Source of the DNA: Candidatus Poribacteria bacterium | Lineage (GTDB): Bacteria > Poribacteria > WGA-4E > WGA-3G | Reading direction: 5' to 3' | Length of the DNA: 56,344 nt | Assembly (NCBI GenBank): GCA_022394755.1 | Contig: JAGFCA010000048.1 | Location: 1 to 56,344, forward strand | Part shown: piece after piece, positions 16,926 to 25,166 of the stretch | Layout: every line of letters begins with the position of its first letter | How positions within the stretch are numbered: position 1 is the first letter of the stretch | Notes under the pieces: generated by a model | What the model saw: the letters and a program-made list of their open reading frames with translations, nothing else | Told to the model about the DNA's origin: nothing | Databases searched by the model: none | Program-made: the position numbers and the translations under genes

Positions 16926-18302
16926 TTATTTCTTGGTATAGGCTTGTGAAAGAAATTCGAGGATTTGTAATCGTAATTGGGTCTCCAATTCCTGCATTTT
17001 TGGTAATCCTGCAAGATTATTCGTTTCATCCGGATCGTTTTGCACATTAAATAAGAGATACACATCACCATCAGTGTTTAATGCAACCTTCCATTCCTGA
17101 TTTAGTAGCATTACCTCACCACCATATTCAGATATGGCATATTCCCGGTGACTGAAATTAGTGTCCGTGACAGTGTTACATAACGACTTCCCAAATTGTC
17201 GATGTTCAATTTTTCCTCCAGCAGCTTCAACCAGCGTTGGTCCGATATCAATCCATTCAACTGGTGTATCAGATACTCTATTCAATGTTGTATGCTTAAG
17301 TGTATCAGGTGTTCTAACGAGAAGTGGAACTCGTACTGCCCCATTCAGAAAGTTGCTTTTATATATTAATCCATAATCACCATTCATTTCTCCATGATCA
17401 GAAGAGAATATTATAACTGTATTATCGAGTTCCCCACGCATCTGAATGGTATCAAGTATTTCACCAATTTGATCATCAATTAGAGTTATATTCCCTGCGT
17501 AATCTGCCCTCAATTTTCCTTCTTCACCGTATTCAAATTCAGGGTTCATGTTTTTCATCTTTTTATCTAAATTTCCAATTGGACGATCACCTATTGGAGG
17601 ACGGGGGATTGGCGTAGGCATTTCTTCTGGATCATACATACTTGCATAGGGTTCAGGGGTATCCCATGGTTCGTGTGGTCCCCCAAAACTCACCCAACAA
17701 CACCAAGGTTCATCTCTGTTATACTCATTAAGATAATTTTTCGCTTGTTGTCCAACATATACATCCGCATAGTTCTCAAGGCCAAGTACAGAAGGGCGAA
17801 CAGTATATGGTTTATTGCTAAAGCGTTCATTGTAATCTTCTCTATATGCATCCCATAGACCTTTCTGATCCCACATTTCAGTCATGTAAGATTTAACTCT
17901 TGCACTTGCACGTGGTCCTCCAATTTCATTTACGTCATCTAACCCATAGGAATGCATCAAGTCTTCCCGGTCACGCAAATCCCCATTATGTGGATGGAGA
18001 TGAGTCTTGCCAAACAAGCTTGTTCGATAACCAGCTGCACGTATAGATTGCATCCATGTTGGGGTTTCTGGGGATAGTGTATGATTCATGTTATCCCAAA
18101 CACCTGTGTTATGTGGATATAATCCAGTTGCCAAACTAAGACGGGTTGGAATACAAACAGGAGAAGTTGTGACACAATTATTAAAACGTATTCCTTCACC
18201 TGCAATTCGATCTAAATTTGGGGTATTAACCCAACCACCACTGCAACCCATTGCATCCCATCGTTGTTGATCCGTGATTAGAAGAAGGATATTTGGCTTC
18301 AT
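16926..18302 (-). CDS. Sulfatase without export signal
   Basis: A 458-residue sulfatase that starts directly at KPNILLLITDQQRWDAMG. The ATG at 18302 follows AAGGA with five bases between; the in-frame extension to 18359 adds no signal peptide and lacks a ribosome binding site. The formylglycine motif is Cys50-Ile-Pro-Thr-Arg54 then LSLATG, with Thr where Ser or Ala is usual, and GKTHLHPH and SSDHGEMNGDYGL are intact. It is plainly a tandem duplicate of the sulfatase at 15354, with long identical runs such as DAMGCSGGWVNTPNLDRIA. The two differ in targeting: this copy should stay in the cytoplasm unless another route exports it. It sits behind the TIM-barrel isomerase gene on the same strand. 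Confidence 0.9.
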   Translation of the reverse strand: MKPNILLLITDQQRWDAMGCSGGWVNTPNLDRIAGEGIRFNNCVTTSPVCIPTRLSLATGLYPHNTGVWDNMNHTLSPETPTWMQSIRAAGYRTSLFGKTHLHPHNGDLRDREDLMHSYGLDDVNEIGGPRASARVKSYMTEMWDQKGLWDAYREDYNERFSNKPYTVRPSVLGLENYADVYVGQQAKNYLNEYNRDEPWCCWVSFGGPHEPWDTPEPYASMYDPEEMPTPIPRPPIGDRPIGNLDKKMKNMNPEFEYGEEGKLRADYAGNITLIDDQIGEILDTIQMRGELDNTVIIFSSDHGEMNGDYGLIYKSNFLNGAVRVPLLVRTPDTLKHTTLNRVSDTPVEWIDIGPTLVEAAGGKIEHRQFGKSLCNTVTDTNFSHREYAISEYGGEVMLLNQEWKVALNTDGDVYLLFNVQNDPDETNNLAGLPKMQELETQLRLQILEFLSQAYTKK

Positions 18303-18392
18303 GATATTCCTTTGAAGTGAATTGAAAAAAGATAGTAATGTTAGGTATAGGATAGGCAAAAAGTAATGACTATAGTAACGTCATATACATTG

Positions 18393-19235
18393 CTAATTTC
18401 TATCTATGCCGGCATTTATAAAAGCAGTAGATAAAGTTTCATAGGAGAGAGTTGCAGCTGCAAGTGGATCATAGTTTTCGCGAGCCTGAACCATAAAACT
18501 CACTTCAGCTGTAATAAATCCATCATATCCGTTTGCTTCCATCAACTTAAGATATTCAACGTAATCGAATGGACCTTCACCTGGAATAAGAAATTCAAAA
18601 TCGGGAGCGATGCCACGCTGGTCTTTTACATGTGTATGTATTGAAACAGGTGCTAAAGCTGAAACGGTTTCTTCTGTGGGAATACCAACAATATCGAAAT
18701 GACTGATGTCAAAATTAACTTTTAAGAATGGAGAATTGACAAGTTCGAGTAATTCCAATACTTTTTCTGGTGTATCAATAATTGCGCCGATATGAGGTTC
18801 CATAGCTATCGTTACGCCTCGTGATTCACCGTATTCAACGAGTTGTCCCACGCGATCAACTAAGAAATCCTTTTCTGTATCCCAATCTTCAGGTTTACCA
18901 CCCGGGGTTGTGTTAACTGCAGCAATCTGGTCGCCTTGAGCCAAATCGATAGCCAAATCAACACCTCCTTTTAGTCGCCACATATTCTTTTCATGTGCAT
19001 CCGGATTAGTGTCTAATAAACTGGAATGTGCAGCGATTGCTGGTAATGCGAGATTATATTGCTTAAGTAAAGTTGAGATACGTTTACGTTCAGTAGAATC
19101 TAATGTACTCAATTCCGTTGTAAAACGTGGGATGATGGTTAATTCAATACCATCAAAACCAAGTTCTGATACATGAGTGATGGCAGTATCTATTGGTACG
19201 GTCGGCATTCCCCATGTGCTATAACCCAATTTCAT
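18393..19235 (-). CDS. Sugar phosphate isomerase/epimerase (AP-endonuclease 2-like TIM barrel)
   Basis: A 280-residue TIM-barrel protein starting MKLGYSTWGMPTVPIDTAITHVSELGFDGIELTI, the typical first strand and helix of the xylose-isomerase-like family. Likely metal and substrate residues are Glu in AMEPHIGAI, Asp and His in VNFDISHFDIVG, His in SIHTHVKDQRG and Glu in FITAEVSF. Members isomerise or epimerise sugars, hydroxypyruvate or inosose, and the exact reaction cannot be told from sequence. It lies directly upstream of the two sulfatases, 90 bp from the second, so it may handle a sugar released by them. There is no signal peptide. Confidence 0.85.
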   Translation of the reverse strand: MKLGYSTWGMPTVPIDTAITHVSELGFDGIELTIIPRFTTELSTLDSTERKRISTLLKQYNLALPAIAAHSSLLDTNPDAHEKNMWRLKGGVDLAIDLAQGDQIAAVNTTPGGKPEDWDTEKDFLVDRVGQLVEYGESRGVTIAMEPHIGAIIDTPEKVLELLELVNSPFLKVNFDISHFDIVGIPTEETVSALAPVSIHTHVKDQRGIAPDFEFLIPGEGPFDYVEYLKLMEANGYDGFITAEVSFMVQARENYDPLAAATLSYETLSTAFINAGIDRN

Positions 19236-19273
19236 GTGATTTCTCCGTATGATAGAGATATATTAATTGAACG

Positions 19274-19975
19274 TCAGAAAATAGAACTAAAGATAGTACC
19301 AATAGAGGCAATCCAATCAAACATAAGGAAATCCATCCGTTGTATAAGTAGAGCTACACGTCCCATTACAGTATTCCCAAATGCAGATCCGAATCCTATC
19401 ATTAGAAAAGCAATCCCAACTTTAGACAAACCTTTAATTGGACCGCGATGTTCAACAGAAAAGAAGAAATATGTTAGTGTACATACAACCCCAATAACCA
19501 TAAGTATCGCGCCAACAATCTCAAAAGGAGTAAGTGGTGGAATTATATTACCATTGGCAGCAACAGTCTCACGTGCGATTTTTCCAAAGGGTTCAAGCGT
19601 CCCACGGGTTTGCTCAAAAATGTTAGCCCTTAATACATTAGGTATTGCAATTCCAGATCCATATCCAATTAGAATTGCAATCGGATATCTGATTAACCAA
19701 GTATGTCTTGGGGAAAGTCGTGCAAAGAAAAGCAAACCGAATGCGATTGGAATTATAACCCAAAATCCGGATGTATCTTGAAAGGTAATTGCTTCCCAGA
19801 AAGGTTTCCATGCCAGAGGCAAGAATCCTTGGTGGATAGAAAGTACAATTCCGTATCCAACAGAAATCCCAACAAAAAGATGCTCTGCAAACCGGTAGAG
19901 AGGATTGTCTTTGTAAAGAAAACTATAGATACATAGTGTCAGAAATGCTGCAACCCAAATTCCAAGTAACTGCAT
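19274..19975 (-). CDS. Membrane protein, last gene of a four-gene envelope operon
   Basis: A 233-residue integral membrane protein with about six hydrophobic segments, among them LGIWVAAFLTLCIYSFLY, LFVGISVGYGIVLSIH, WVIIPIAFGLLFFARL, FEIVGAILMVIGVVCTLTYFFF and VGIAFLMIGFGSAFGNTVMG. I do not recognise a named family. Its ATG (19975) overlaps the stop of the preceding gene as TAATG, so translation is coupled. Together with the next three genes upstream it forms a tight minus-strand unit of membrane and periplasmic proteins, in which the first gene carries a fibronectin-type III domain. I infer a multi-protein membrane complex; its function is unknown. Confidence 0.75.
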   Translation of the reverse strand: MQLLGIWVAAFLTLCIYSFLYKDNPLYRFAEHLFVGISVGYGIVLSIHQGFLPLAWKPFWEAITFQDTSGFWVIIPIAFGLLFFARLSPRHTWLIRYPIAILIGYGSGIAIPNVLRANIFEQTRGTLEPFGKIARETVAANGNIIPPLTPFEIVGAILMVIGVVCTLTYFFFSVEHRGPIKGLSKVGIAFLMIGFGSAFGNTVMGRVALLIQRMDFLMFDWIASIGTIFSSIF

Positions 19976-20793
19976 TATGATTCCTCCCTTTCACGTTGTA
20001 TTAAGTAGGCGATATTCCCTATGACTACCAGTAGTACTATGAGAAGATGAACAAAGGATTCAACATTAATCCACTGCATCCCTTTATCAGGAACGTCAAC
20101 AAGATTTTCATATTCTGCAGCACCTAAAATACCTGACATTAAACCTACTAATTGTCCAGTTTGCAAGTAAGGAAACATTTGTGAAATCATAACGCCAGTA
20201 ACACCAGCACCTATTTTAAGACCGTATTGAACATTTGCATAGATTATCCATGCATCAGGTGTGGCTGAAGATGCTAAGTCAACGAGAAGATCAATTTGGT
20301 CATAATTTACGATATTTTTCATTATAGGTATTTCTGATAAAGGTTTCCCACTAAGATCAGTTTCAAACACCCCAGCAATTTCTGTACCCATACCAAGAAT
20401 AACTTGTGTTGCTCCTGGACGGAAACCAAGAAAAACATAGTCTTCTCCATCAACTGCTTGGGCTTCTTCAGCAACTTCTTTGATAAGAGTACTTGCCAAG
20501 GTAGTTCCATCAGCATATAGAGTAAGCGCTATTACCTTAATATCATTGCGAAAACATTGGATAAGTATTGCTCTTGCCATTGGGTTAAGTTCGGCTAAAG
20601 AAGACGGACCATAGTCAAAAGCAAGCATGATTGTAGAACCTGCGGGAAGATTTTCAATGTAGTCATATAGATTCTGTGTTGGCTGTGAGATTGAGACTGG
20701 TAGACTAACAGAAAATAACATTGGTATTATCACCGCTAAAGCGACAAGTATAAAGACATATCTGCGATCCATATTTACAATTCTTGTAAGCAT
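19975..20793 (-). CDS. Envelope protein anchored at both ends, unknown function
   Basis: A 272-residue protein with one hydrophobic helix near the N-terminus (YVFILVALAVIIPMLFSVSL) and one near the C-terminus (VHLLIVLLVVIGNIAYLI) around a soluble domain of about 190 residues, probably periplasmic. The soluble part contains IMLAFDYGPSSLAELNPMARAIL and VFLGFRPGATQVILGMGTEI, which alternate strand and helix like a Rossmann-type fold, but I recognise no catalytic motif. ATG 20793 follows GGGAGGAGGGG; ATG 20772 is an alternative. It overlaps the downstream gene by TAATG and follows the upstream gene by three bases. It belongs to the same operon as 20797, 21456 and 19274. Confidence 0.75.
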   Translation of the reverse strand: MLTRIVNMDRRYVFILVALAVIIPMLFSVSLPVSISQPTQNLYDYIENLPAGSTIMLAFDYGPSSLAELNPMARAILIQCFRNDIKVIALTLYADGTTLASTLIKEVAEEAQAVDGEDYVFLGFRPGATQVILGMGTEIAGVFETDLSGKPLSEIPIMKNIVNYDQIDLLVDLASSATPDAWIIYANVQYGLKIGAGVTGVMISQMFPYLQTGQLVGLMSGILGAAEYENLVDVPDKGMQWINVESFVHLLIVLLVVIGNIAYLIQREREES

Positions 20794-20796
20794 ATC

Positions 20797-21447
20797 TTAA
20801 TCCCCTCCTCCCAGATATGAACGTTCAATACCTAAAATTATTCGAATGGATTGTGATATCACACCTAAACTTACCCCAAGGATTATACCTCTCCTTGCAG
20901 ATAAATTTGGATTATCTAATATCCATCCCCGTGCAGCTGAAGCTTGATTTTCAAAACCGGTCCAAGAGAGAATTGTATTCCAAATTAAATCTCCCACAGG
21001 GACGTTCCCAAGCATAACAATCAATGCTGTTACCAGAAGTAGTGTAGCTTCGGTTGACCTTGCGCGGAATGCTCTATATGCAGCTGATGCGATAAAAAAT
21101 GCAAGTAATGAGAACATCGTCGCGTCCATTGGTACTTGAACATTGGTATATAACCATACAAACACCGGATTCTCTGGACCAAATGGAACGCCAATTGCAA
21201 CCATCGTAATTAGACCAGCAAATACAACAAAACTATATCCCCAATGTTCTGTACGGCGTTGGATACGGTTAATATGTGTCTGTATTAAGGTTATGGTAGC
21301 TAATACAAGAGCAAATGGACCTATAATTAATGCCCCACTAATCACTCTTTCATAGATACTTTTTGATACAGGATGCGGACTAAACTGTGTAAAGATCATG
21401 ACTACTCCAAAAAGAAAACAGAGTGCTAAAGGAATTTGTCTCTTCAT
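20797..21447 (-). CDS. Membrane protein of the four-gene envelope operon
   Basis: With ATG 21447, preceded by AGGAGG at ideal spacing, the product has 216 residues. It shows about five hydrophobic segments (IPLALCFLFGVVMIFTQF, GALIIGPFALVLATITLI, YSFVVFAGLITMVAIGV, MFSLLAFFIASAAYRAF, LLLVTALIVMLGNVPVG). The longer in-frame start at 21489 would overlap the preceding gene and adds nothing conserved. The C-terminal stretch RRGIILGVSLGVISQSIRIILGIERSYLGG is moderately conserved-looking. I do not recognise a family. Nine bases or fewer separate it from its neighbours, so it is cotranscribed. Confidence 0.75.
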   Translation of the reverse strand: MKRQIPLALCFLFGVVMIFTQFSPHPVSKSIYERVISGALIIGPFALVLATITLIQTHINRIQRRTEHWGYSFVVFAGLITMVAIGVPFGPENPVFVWLYTNVQVPMDATMFSLLAFFIASAAYRAFRARSTEATLLLVTALIVMLGNVPVGDLIWNTILSWTGFENQASAARGWILDNPNLSARRGIILGVSLGVISQSIRIILGIERSYLGGGD

Positions 21448-21455
21448 AATACCTC

Positions 21456-22631
21456 CTATCTCACATTCTGTAAAAGAGTAGTGATCCAATTAATACCTGA
21501 TAGTTCAAGAATAACTCCAACTATAATCAATCCAAATATGAAGAGCTTTCCCCAATCCTGTCCTCTTAGACTCCCAAGGAGCATCGGTTCTTTGGACAGA
21601 TAAGCACTTGCTGCATATAGTTCTTCCCCAATAAGTGTATAATCACACGCTGCAATAAAGAATGGAAGTTGTGCTTCAGAATCAGTACCAGCAATTTGTA
21701 TTGCCCCGATAGAGTTCCCGGTTTCCGCCAGAATTAGCGATTCTGCATAGAAAGTCCCTTGTAGGAAAATCGCAGCAGGTTTCTCACGAAGCATCATTCC
21801 ATCCACACCTGCAGCATAAGCAAATTGGCTTTCAGTTAGGAAGAAGATATTGTCCTCACTATATGCATCAGGTCGTCCTTCATCTAAATAAGAGGTCTTC
21901 ACCATTTCACGAACAACATTTAGGACAATAGGGTCATTACACGGAACCCGTAATGGGGTTTCATAATCTGCTGTTCTCCGTGCAACCTGCCCAAGAATTG
22001 TCATACTTGCAATAGTTGCAACATTACTGACACCCCCTAAACCTAAAACATACAAAATGGAACGTCCCATCTCGGTCGCTCTTCCAATTGCTTCATCAAC
22101 GGCTTCCAACCCGGGAATACGTCGTACAAAGACTTCCCTTCCGCTTCGTACGTAGTATATATTTCCTACAATTGCTGCGGAAAATAGCAACATCGCTAAA
22201 AAGAGTGGAATCTTTCCAGTATGAAAAATTTGTGCTTTAGGTCGAACGGATTCTGTTTGTTGAGACTGTATAGTATCCCCCGATTCAGTTACTGCCTGAA
22301 TAATATATGTGAATGCATTCAGTCTACTTACAGTAGTATCTTGATAGTTACATATATTTGTTTTTGTATCAATTACATCTTCAAGGCTTAACTGTTCACC
22401 AATCTGAGTAAAATCGGCTTCATCTATACTACTAAGGATATTGTATCCAACTATACCACTCCCATCTGCAGGAACATCCCATGTGATGGTGATACTGGTT
22501 CCATCGTCATTTGGAGTGTCTTTGGCAACTACATTTGAAGGTGCAGTTGGTCCTTGGGTGTATCCTAATGATGTCCATAAGAATAGAGTGGTACATACTG
22601 CTATCCATAGACATATCTTGTAATGTGTCAT
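21456..22631 (-). CDS. Fibronectin-III-containing membrane protein, first gene of the envelope operon (DUF6754-like)
   Basis: The ATG at 22631 follows AGGAAG and gives 391 residues; the in-frame extension to 22676 would run into aroB. A signal peptide (KICLWIAVCTTLFLWTSLGY) is followed by one fibronectin type III-like domain (APSNVVAKDTPNDDGTSITI to AFTYIIQAV), a transmembrane helix (IPLFLAMLLFSAAIVGNIYY), and a large domain with IGRATEMGRSILYVLGLGG and GTFYAESLILAETGN. A last helix lies near the C-terminus (WGKLFIFGLIIVGVILELSG). I believe the post-TM part is the domain annotated as DUF6754 in other uncultured bacteria, from memory. The function is unknown. The gene starts 35 bp after aroB ends. 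Confidence 0.7.
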   Translation of the reverse strand: MTHYKICLWIAVCTTLFLWTSLGYTQGPTAPSNVVAKDTPNDDGTSITITWDVPADGSGIVGYNILSSIDEADFTQIGEQLSLEDVIDTKTNICNYQDTTVSRLNAFTYIIQAVTESGDTIQSQQTESVRPKAQIFHTGKIPLFLAMLLFSAAIVGNIYYVRSGREVFVRRIPGLEAVDEAIGRATEMGRSILYVLGLGGVSNVATIASMTILGQVARRTADYETPLRVPCNDPIVLNVVREMVKTSYLDEGRPDAYSEDNIFFLTESQFAYAAGVDGMMLREKPAAIFLQGTFYAESLILAETGNSIGAIQIAGTDSEAQLPFFIAACDYTLIGEELYAASAYLSKEPMLLGSLRGQDWGKLFIFGLIIVGVILELSGINWITTLLQNVR

Positions 22632-22666
22632 AAACTTCCTTTTACAATTTGGAGCATTTAAATAGA

Positions 22667-23755
22667 TTAATAACATTGGATAATTGCATCTTTAATCATT
22701 GATTCTGGTATATCATTCCTAATGACAACTTCACCAATTCGTGTTGGTAATATAAGCCGCATTGTACTGTCAATAACTTTTTTATCGTGATACATAGCAG
22801 TACAAAGTTGCTCAGAAGATATTTCTTTGGGGACCGTTCCCGGTAATTTTGCGTGTTTCAATAATGTGTTTTGGCGTTGAAAATCGGATTCAGTAAATAT
22901 ATCTAAATTGACGGCTAAACGTGCTGCGCAATTCATACCTATAGCAATTGCTTCCCCATGTCTGTATTTTTTATATTCTGTAATCGCTTCAAGTGCATGA
23001 CCAAATGTATGTCCATAATTAAGCACCATTCTCAATCGACTTTCTTTTTCATCCTTACTAACGATCTCTGCTTTGCCAGCACAAGCTTGTGTGATCATCT
23101 CGACTAAAATCTTTTCATCTAAAGCTATAATGTCATCAAGATGCTCTTCAACTAATTTAAACAAGGGTTCATCTCGTATAACCCCCATTTTTATAACTTC
23201 AATTAACCCTGCTCTTAAATCCATTTCAGGAAGGGATTCAAGAGTATTTACATCAATCAAAACTAATTTCGGTTGATGAAATGCTCCAATAAGGTTTTTT
23301 CCTTTTGTATGATTGATTGCAGTTTTTCCACCGACACTCGCATCCACTTGTGCCTGTAATGTGGTGGGAATTTGTATAAACGGAATTCCTCGCATGTAAA
23401 CAGCCGATGCGAATCCTGCTAAATCTCCGACTACTCCTCCACCAAGAGCGATAACAATTGAGTTTCTATCAAACTGGTTTTCTATTAGGGTGTCAAGTAT
23501 TCGAGAAAACTGATTTAATGATTTACTTTCTTCTCCTGAAGGAATTACGAGACTATTTACATCTAAACCTTGTTCAGCGAGGCTATCTTTCACGATAGGT
23601 GTGTATCGCTCAATAATAGATGCGTCATTTACAACAAGGACTTTAGAGGGTATAAATTCTTTTATTAGGTATTCACCTATCTGATGAAGAATATCTTTTC
23701 CAACATATATGGGATAAGTATGATCCTTCAATTTAAGGTGTAATATATTTGTCAC
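22667..23755 (-). CDS. aroB: 3-dehydroquinate synthase
   Basis: AroB makes the second step of the shikimate pathway, turning DAHP into 3-dehydroquinate with NAD and a divalent metal. The 362-residue length is standard. NAD and substrate motifs are present: PSGEESKSL, ALGGGVVGDLAGFAASVYMRG-like run (here GFASAVYMRG), QIPTTLQAQVDASVGGKTAI and KNLIGAFHQP. Metal ligands are expected at Glu in AGLIEVIKMGVI and the two His in LNYGHTFGHALE. The start at 23755 follows the aroK stop by 31 bp, so the two shikimate genes are one transcript. The unknown membrane operon continues on the same strand. Confidence 0.96.
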   Translation of the reverse strand: MTNILHLKLKDHTYPIYVGKDILHQIGEYLIKEFIPSKVLVVNDASIIERYTPIVKDSLAEQGLDVNSLVIPSGEESKSLNQFSRILDTLIENQFDRNSIVIALGGGVVGDLAGFASAVYMRGIPFIQIPTTLQAQVDASVGGKTAINHTKGKNLIGAFHQPKLVLIDVNTLESLPEMDLRAGLIEVIKMGVIRDEPLFKLVEEHLDDIIALDEKILVEMITQACAGKAEIVSKDEKESRLRMVLNYGHTFGHALEAITEYKKYRHGEAIAIGMNCAARLAVNLDIFTESDFQRQNTLLKHAKLPGTVPKEISSEQLCTAMYHDKKVIDSTMRLILPTRIGEVVIRNDIPESMIKDAIIQCY

Positions 23756-23786
23756 GGTATCTATTATTATTTTCCTGCGAGTCCTT

Positions 23787-24326
23787 TTATGAAGAAATAG
23801 AGCTATTGTAAATCTCTTTAATATGTGAAATTACATCATTAAAGGATTTTTCAGTTGTATCAACCATATAATCTGCTTTGGAATAGAAAGGTTCACGATC
23901 AACCAGCATATCCCTTATTGTATTCATTGGATCAGGAGTCCGTAGTAGAGGACGGTGTGTTTGGTGTCCAATTCTACGAAAGATTTCTTCTGGTGTTGCA
24001 GTTAGACAGACAACAATGGCAAATTCCTTTAGGACAATAATATTCTCTTCCCTTAATACAACTCCACCGCCAGTAGAAATCACATGGTTTCGAAGTTTGG
24101 ATACTTTTATTACAGCTTCTGATTCCAGATCTCTAAAAGCTTGCTCACCATCTTGTTCGAAAATATCACTTATCCATCGCTGACTGTCCCTTTCAATGAC
24201 ATTATCTGTGTCAATATATCGCATCTTTAGATGGGACGAAAGCCGTTTCCCAATTGATGTCTTACCTGTCCCCATAAAACCAACAAGGACTATATTGGAA
24301 TTACTTTTCAGCAGTCGATCCACCAA
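23787..24326 (-). CDS. aroK: Shikimate kinase
   Basis: The 179-residue enzyme phosphorylates shikimate at the 3-hydroxyl using ATP. Visible elements are the Walker A GFMGTGKTSIGKRL, the shikimate-binding DTDNVIE, FRDLESEAV, the glycine-rich STGGGVVLREENI and the lid RTPDPM. The length and order match the AroK/AroL family fully. It is the first gene of the minus-strand run aroK-aroB-envelope operon. The promoter should lie in 24327-24500, an AT-rich gap shared with the divergent GNAT gene. Confidence 0.96.
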   Translation of the reverse strand: MVDRLLKSNSNIVLVGFMGTGKTSIGKRLSSHLKMRYIDTDNVIERDSQRWISDIFEQDGEQAFRDLESEAVIKVSKLRNHVISTGGGVVLREENIIVLKEFAIVVCLTATPEEIFRRIGHQTHRPLLRTPDPMNTIRDMLVDREPFYSKADYMVDTTEKSFNDVISHIKEIYNSSISS

Positions 24327-24488
24327 TTTTCCCTATCCTCATTAAGGAATACATAAACGATAGTAGCATTTGTAATGAATATTGTTATTATACATTATAT
24401 TTATACTCATGTAAAGATTGAAGTATTATTACTCTATGGAGATAATTTGTATCTATAAAGTCAAATAGATTTGTTATTCTTTGTTATT

Positions 24489-24517
24489 TTGCTATTGTGT
24501 TTTCACTATGCTATAAT
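24489..24517 (+). promoter_or_regulatory. Sigma70-type promoter of the GNAT gene
   Basis: TTGCTA (24489-24494), a 17-nt spacer, then TATAAT (24512-24517) with TGC in front (extended -10). It points to the GNAT gene 45 nt downstream. This is one of the best promoter matches in the window. Confidence 0.65.
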
Positions 24518-24561
24518 ATGCAGAATAAATTAAATACCTTGTTAATTACGGAATTATTGCA

Positions 24562-25158
24562 ATGTCCAGACAACTTAGAATGGTTCGACCAGATCTTGAA
24601 GATTTACCCGAACTCATTATTCCTGATGGATACGGATTACGAAGTTATATGAAGGGTGATGAAATTCACTGGGCAAATATAATATCAGATTCATTTGGTG
24701 GTTCAAAACGTACGTCTGAAGATACGCGTAAGGAAATAATTGACCGCGATGTATTCGTACCTGATGGACTCTTTTTCACCACTTATAAAGATATACCTGT
24801 AGGAACAGCCTGTGCTTGGAGACAATCTATTGACGAAACCGAAGTTGGATATGTACACATGGTTGGCGTTGAGACTGGACACACGGGACATAAACTTGGA
24901 AAATGGGTATCTCTTGCAGTATTATACTATTTTCGTGATAACGGCTTCATCTGTTCAATGCTTGATACTGATGACTTTCGTATTCCAGCCATCAAGACCT
25001 ATCTGAATTTAGGTTTTATTCCTTTATATGTTGAGGAGACACAACATACCCGGTGGAAGAAGATTTTTGAAACTCTCAATCTCCAATTTATCGAACATGA
25101 GATAGAACAACTTCAAAATATACTTACCCCGGAATTGTGGAAAAAAACTTCCCGGTAA
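24562..25158 (+). CDS. GNAT family N-acetyltransferase
   Basis: A 198-residue acetyl-CoA-dependent acyltransferase. The fold signature runs from YGLRSYMKGDEIHWANIISDSF through GYVHMVGVETGHTGHKLGKWV (strand four and the pyrophosphate-binding loop, here GHTGHKLG in place of the usual Q/RxxGxG/A) to DNGFICSMLDTDDFRIPAIKTYLNLGFIPL, the NxxAxxxYxxxGF-type acetyl-CoA site. The loop is not textbook but the order is right. The substrate is unknown. The gene has a strong promoter and its stop is eight bases from the glycosyltransferase start, so the two genes form a small operon. Confidence 0.82.
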   Translation: MSRQLRMVRPDLEDLPELIIPDGYGLRSYMKGDEIHWANIISDSFGGSKRTSEDTRKEIIDRDVFVPDGLFFTTYKDIPVGTACAWRQSIDETEVGYVHMVGVETGHTGHKLGKWVSLAVLYYFRDNGFICSMLDTDDFRIPAIKTYLNLGFIPLYVEETQHTRWKKIFETLNLQFIEHEIEQLQNILTPELWKKTSR

Positions 25159-25166
25159 TTGGATAA

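Noticed and set aside
15354..18302. Single sulfatase gene split by a frameshift
   Set aside because: Each frame has its own start, complete catalytic motif and full length; they are two paralogues.
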